This document shows, in pieces, positions 62,108 to 64,000 of a stretch of DNA of 64,000 bases. The first letter of the stretch is position 1. Every line of letters begins with the position of its first letter. The notes below the pieces were generated by a model that saw only the letters and a list, made by a program, of their open reading frames with translations, made no database searches and was not told where the DNA came from. The stretch spans positions 239,029 through 303,028 of the forward strand of contig CAVSSK010000007.1 in the NCBI GenBank assembly GCA_963730395.1, given 5' to 3'. The translations under genes were made by a program, and so were the position numbers. This stretch comes from Bog-473 sp963730395. GTDB lineage: Bacteria > Actinomycetota > Acidimicrobiia > Acidimicrobiales > RAAP-2.

Positions 62108-62599
62108 TCAGCGTTCGACTGGAGCGGCGACCGCCTTCACCATCTGAAGGGCTGGGTTCTGCGGGTCCCAAAGAGAAGGGAGCTCCTCCAATGGTCGAAA
62201 GCCGTAGGCCAGATAGAACGCCCGCGTCTTGTCGTATCCCACATCGGGCTTGGAGGCGCTCAACGTCTTCACTTGGAGAAACTCAACGCCAGACGCAGCA
62301 AGTCCAACCTCGGCGTGACACAGCATCATCCCCCCGATACCTTGCCGATGGAGGTCTGGCAATACGCCCATGACGTAAACCTCTGCAGCGTATTGGCCAT
62401 GGGAAACGATCGTCAGGATCCCAACGTCCTTCTCGTCTATCGAAGCAACGACACTGGGGGATCGCTCCGCGACAGCGACGTAGTCATCGACAGCGGCAGG
62501 GATGCCGAACCAGTGCGGCAAGGCGTCGAGGATCTCCCGGCACGGGATCCCACCACCACTTGGCAGGTCTCGGATGAGAAGTTCGCTGTTCACGTCCAC
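62108..62599 (-). CDS. GNAT family N-acetyltransferase
   Basis: A 163-residue protein from GTG 62599. VVASIDEKDVGILTIVSHGQ, AAEVYVMGVLPDLHRQGIGG (acetyl-CoA pyrophosphate loop R-x-x-G-I-G), MMLCHAEVGLAASGVEFLQV, FYLAYGFRPLEELPSLW are the ordered GNAT motifs. It transfers an acetyl group to an amine; the acceptor cannot be read. Intact single frame. Confidence 0.88.
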   Translation of the reverse strand: MDVNSELLIRDLPSGGGIPCREILDALPHWFGIPAAVDDYVAVAERSPSVVASIDEKDVGILTIVSHGQYAAEVYVMGVLPDLHRQGIGGMMLCHAEVGLAASGVEFLQVKTLSASKPDVGYDKTRAFYLAYGFRPLEELPSLWDPQNPALQMVKAVAAPVER

Positions 62600-62663
62600 C
62601 TCGTGATCATGCTCTCAGGACGGCCGTACGCCGCGTCCCCGTGCGCCATGTCTGCCGGACGGC

Positions 62664-62679
62664 GCGGCGGTTCCGCCGC
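62664..62679. terminator. GC-rich hairpin between VOC and GNAT genes
   Basis: GCGGCGG-TT-CCGCCGC, seven complementary positions around a tight turn, in the 160-bp gap downstream of the minus-strand VOC gene. No T run; terminator role is plausible. Confidence 0.35.
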
Positions 62680-62759
62680 CTGGGCCCTCGGCCGTGACTG
62701 CACATTAGGTGATCGGGTGTCCACCCAGCCTGATCGGATGGCCGGGGATGCTGGGACTC

Positions 62760-63112
62760 CTATGCGCCGGCCGGCTGCTGCCTCAACCCGATGTCGTTGC
62801 CGTCGGCGTCGCGGACCTTCGCGACGAGCAGCCCTTGGCCCACGTCGGTCGGCTCTTGGACCACCCCGCGCCTGCCGTCTGGAGGGCACCGAGGGTGGCG
62901 GAAATGTCATCGACGTCGAAGTATGGGACAGGCCCGGTCATGTCTTGGTCGTGTCCGTTTGGGAGGAGGCCGATCTCGGCACAGTCGACGGAGAAGCCGA
63001 CGTAGAAGGGCGAGTCGACGTGGGGATCGGCACCGAACAGACCAGCAAAGAGTGCCTTGGCCTTGGCGGGATCCCTGACGGGATAAAGAATGGTCTTGCA
63101 CTGAATTGGCAT
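62760..63112 (-). CDS. VOC/glyoxalase family protein, frameshifted near the end
   Basis: ATG 63112 with AGGAGG 8 bases upstream. IQCKTILYPVRDPAKAKALF, SPFYVGFSVDCAEIGLLPNG, PVPYFDVDDISATLGALQTA follow the VOC fold. The end EPTDVGQGLLVAKVRDADGN, DIGLRQQPAGA to TAG 62760-62762 is one base out of frame, with a shift near 62875. The family includes glyoxalase-like and antibiotic-binding proteins. It is divergent from the ECF sigma gene by 69 bp. Confidence 0.78.
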
Positions 63113-63181
63113 GAGGCCTCCTCCTGTCACGTTTCACCACGCTCGTGGGTCAATGTGTATGACACCGGACCTCGGGAGATT

Positions 63182-64000
63182 GTGACCGTGGATCAGACGA
63201 GATCACTGGCGGAGCAATTCGAAGCCGATCGGCAGCACCTTCGTGCCGTGGCGTTCCGGATCCTCGGCGACGTGGAGGACGCCGACGATGCCGTGCAGGA
63301 GGCCTGGCTCCGCCTGTCGATGACGGAGGCAGGCGACATCGAGAACCTCACGGGCTGGTTGACAACCGTCGTCTCGCGGATCTGCCTCAATACGCTCCGA
63401 AGCCGGCATCGGCGTTCCTCTGAACCTGTCGATGACTCCGCTACCGTCGAGCGGCTCTCCATGGGAGTTGCAGTCACGCCTGAGGATCAGGCCATCCTCG
63501 CCGACTCGATTGGCGAGGCGCTCCTCATCGTTCTCGACAGACTCACGCCGGCCGAGCGGATCTCCTTCGTGCTCCATGACACGTTCGCCGTTTCCTACGA
63601 GGAGATCGCCGGGATCCTCGGCAAGTCTCCGGAAGCCTGTCGGCAGCTTGCGAGCAGGGCTCGTCGGCGGGTTCGCATAGCTGAGGATCCAACCTCTGAT
63701 CCGCAGCGCCAACGCGAGATCGTCGACGCGTTCCTCGCCGCTGCAAAGACCGGTGACTTCGAGACGGTGCTCTCGCTCCTCGGTCCCGATGTGGAGCTGG
63801 TGGCCGATCCAGCCGCGATCGCCATGGGTGCCCCAGCGAGCTTGCTCGGACCCAACGATGTTGCATCGAGGTTCTCTGGAGCCAAAGGTGCCCGCATCGC
63901 GCTGATCGACGGGCTCGCTGGTCTGGTGTGGGCGCAGGCCGGCACGCCAAGGGTCGCCTTCGACTTCACGGTGGTGGCGGACAAGGTGACCAGGATCGAG
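63182..64000 (+). CDS. ECF41-type (SigJ-like) RNA polymerase sigma factor, partial
   Basis: GTG 63182 after CGGGAGA; GTG 63188 is possible. Runs off the window. Sigma region 2: LAEQFEADRQHLRAVAFRIL, GDVEDADDAVQEAWLRLS. Region 4: LTPAERISFVLHDTFAVSYE, EIAGILGKSPEACRQLASRA. A C-terminal SnoaL-like extension starts near residue 180 (REIVDAFLAAAKTGDFETVL), the mark of ECF41, where this domain regulates activity. The adjacent divergent VOC protein fits the habit of ECF41 genes to lie beside small enzymes. Confidence 0.9.
   Translation, partial: MTVDQTRSLAEQFEADRQHLRAVAFRILGDVEDADDAVQEAWLRLSMTEAGDIENLTGWLTTVVSRICLNTLRSRHRRSSEPVDDSATVERLSMGVAVTPEDQAILADSIGEALLIVLDRLTPAERISFVLHDTFAVSYEEIAGILGKSPEACRQLASRARRRVRIAEDPTSDPQRQREIVDAFLAAAKTGDFETVLSLLGPDVELVADPAAIAMGAPASLLGPNDVASRFSGAKGARIALIDGLAGLVWAQAGTPRVAFDFTVVADKVTRIE

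Noticed and set aside
1..64000. CRISPR array
   Set aside because: No regularly spaced repeats were seen; only the 18-bp tandem duplication and IS terminal repeats.

Overview
The window is high-GC actinobacterial DNA. Markers include an F420-type Ddn-like reductase, actinobacterial P450s, GTG starts with 4-base overlaps, a mycothiol-type ligase (MshC-like) and an ECF41 sigma factor. An Acidimicrobiia-like or other uncultured actinomycete is my best guess; no rRNA or complete tRNA is present to test it. Two unlike halves meet near 39.9 kb. The left half looks lower in GC and mostly has intact reading frames. The right half looks richer in GC and is full of single-base frameshifts.

Left half (about 1-39 kb): a catabolic gene cluster for a hydrophobic carboxylic acid or terpenoid/steroid-like compound. 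It holds two P450s, a 3Fe-4S ferredoxin, two acyl-CoA synthetases, five acyl-CoA dehydrogenases (two adjacent pairs and one single), two enoyl-CoA hydratases, several SDRs, two amidohydrolases, two aldehyde dehydrogenases, a DHDPS-like aldolase, a CoA transferase, a DUF35 protein next to a thiolase-like protein without the usual cysteine, three TetR regulators and a periplasmic binding protein. The paired dehydrogenases and the DUF35/thiolase-like pair resemble steroid side-chain beta-oxidation modules (inference; no ring-degradation genes are seen). Two regulatory motifs recur. TAGCCGATCGGCTA lies in front of the first P450/SDR and the DapB-like gene, with a degenerate copy before a TetR gene. 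A 46-bp element ending in a GTAGA...TCTAC palindrome lies before the second P450, the ferredoxin operon and the aldehyde dehydrogenase operon.

Junction (39.86-43 kb): the 3' 42 bases of a tRNA-Lys(UUU), without its 5' half, lie just upstream of a tyrosine integrase and an excisionase-like gene. This is a probable attachment site.

Right half (43-64 kb): a sulfide/persulfide and thiol-stress region. Six ATACCC...GGGTAT operators of CsoR/CstR type lie before a DUF2892 protein, thioredoxin, a rhodanese/metallo-beta-lactamase persulfide dioxygenase-like fusion (divergent from a rhodanese-TauE pair) and an MMPL exporter. The regulator gene itself (two Cys, no metal-binding His) sits in the dioxygenase operon. 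A DUF302 gene has TGA at a conserved Cys position. An IS3-family element with clean ends and a GAC duplication interrupts an unknown gene. Mycothiol-related genes (MshC-like, PIG-L remnant), a DsbA-like protein, AhpD-like proteins, GNAT, VOC and ECF41 genes fill the rest. Many genes here are split by +1/-1 shifts, mostly in short G/C runs, which points to consensus errors at least as much as to gene decay.
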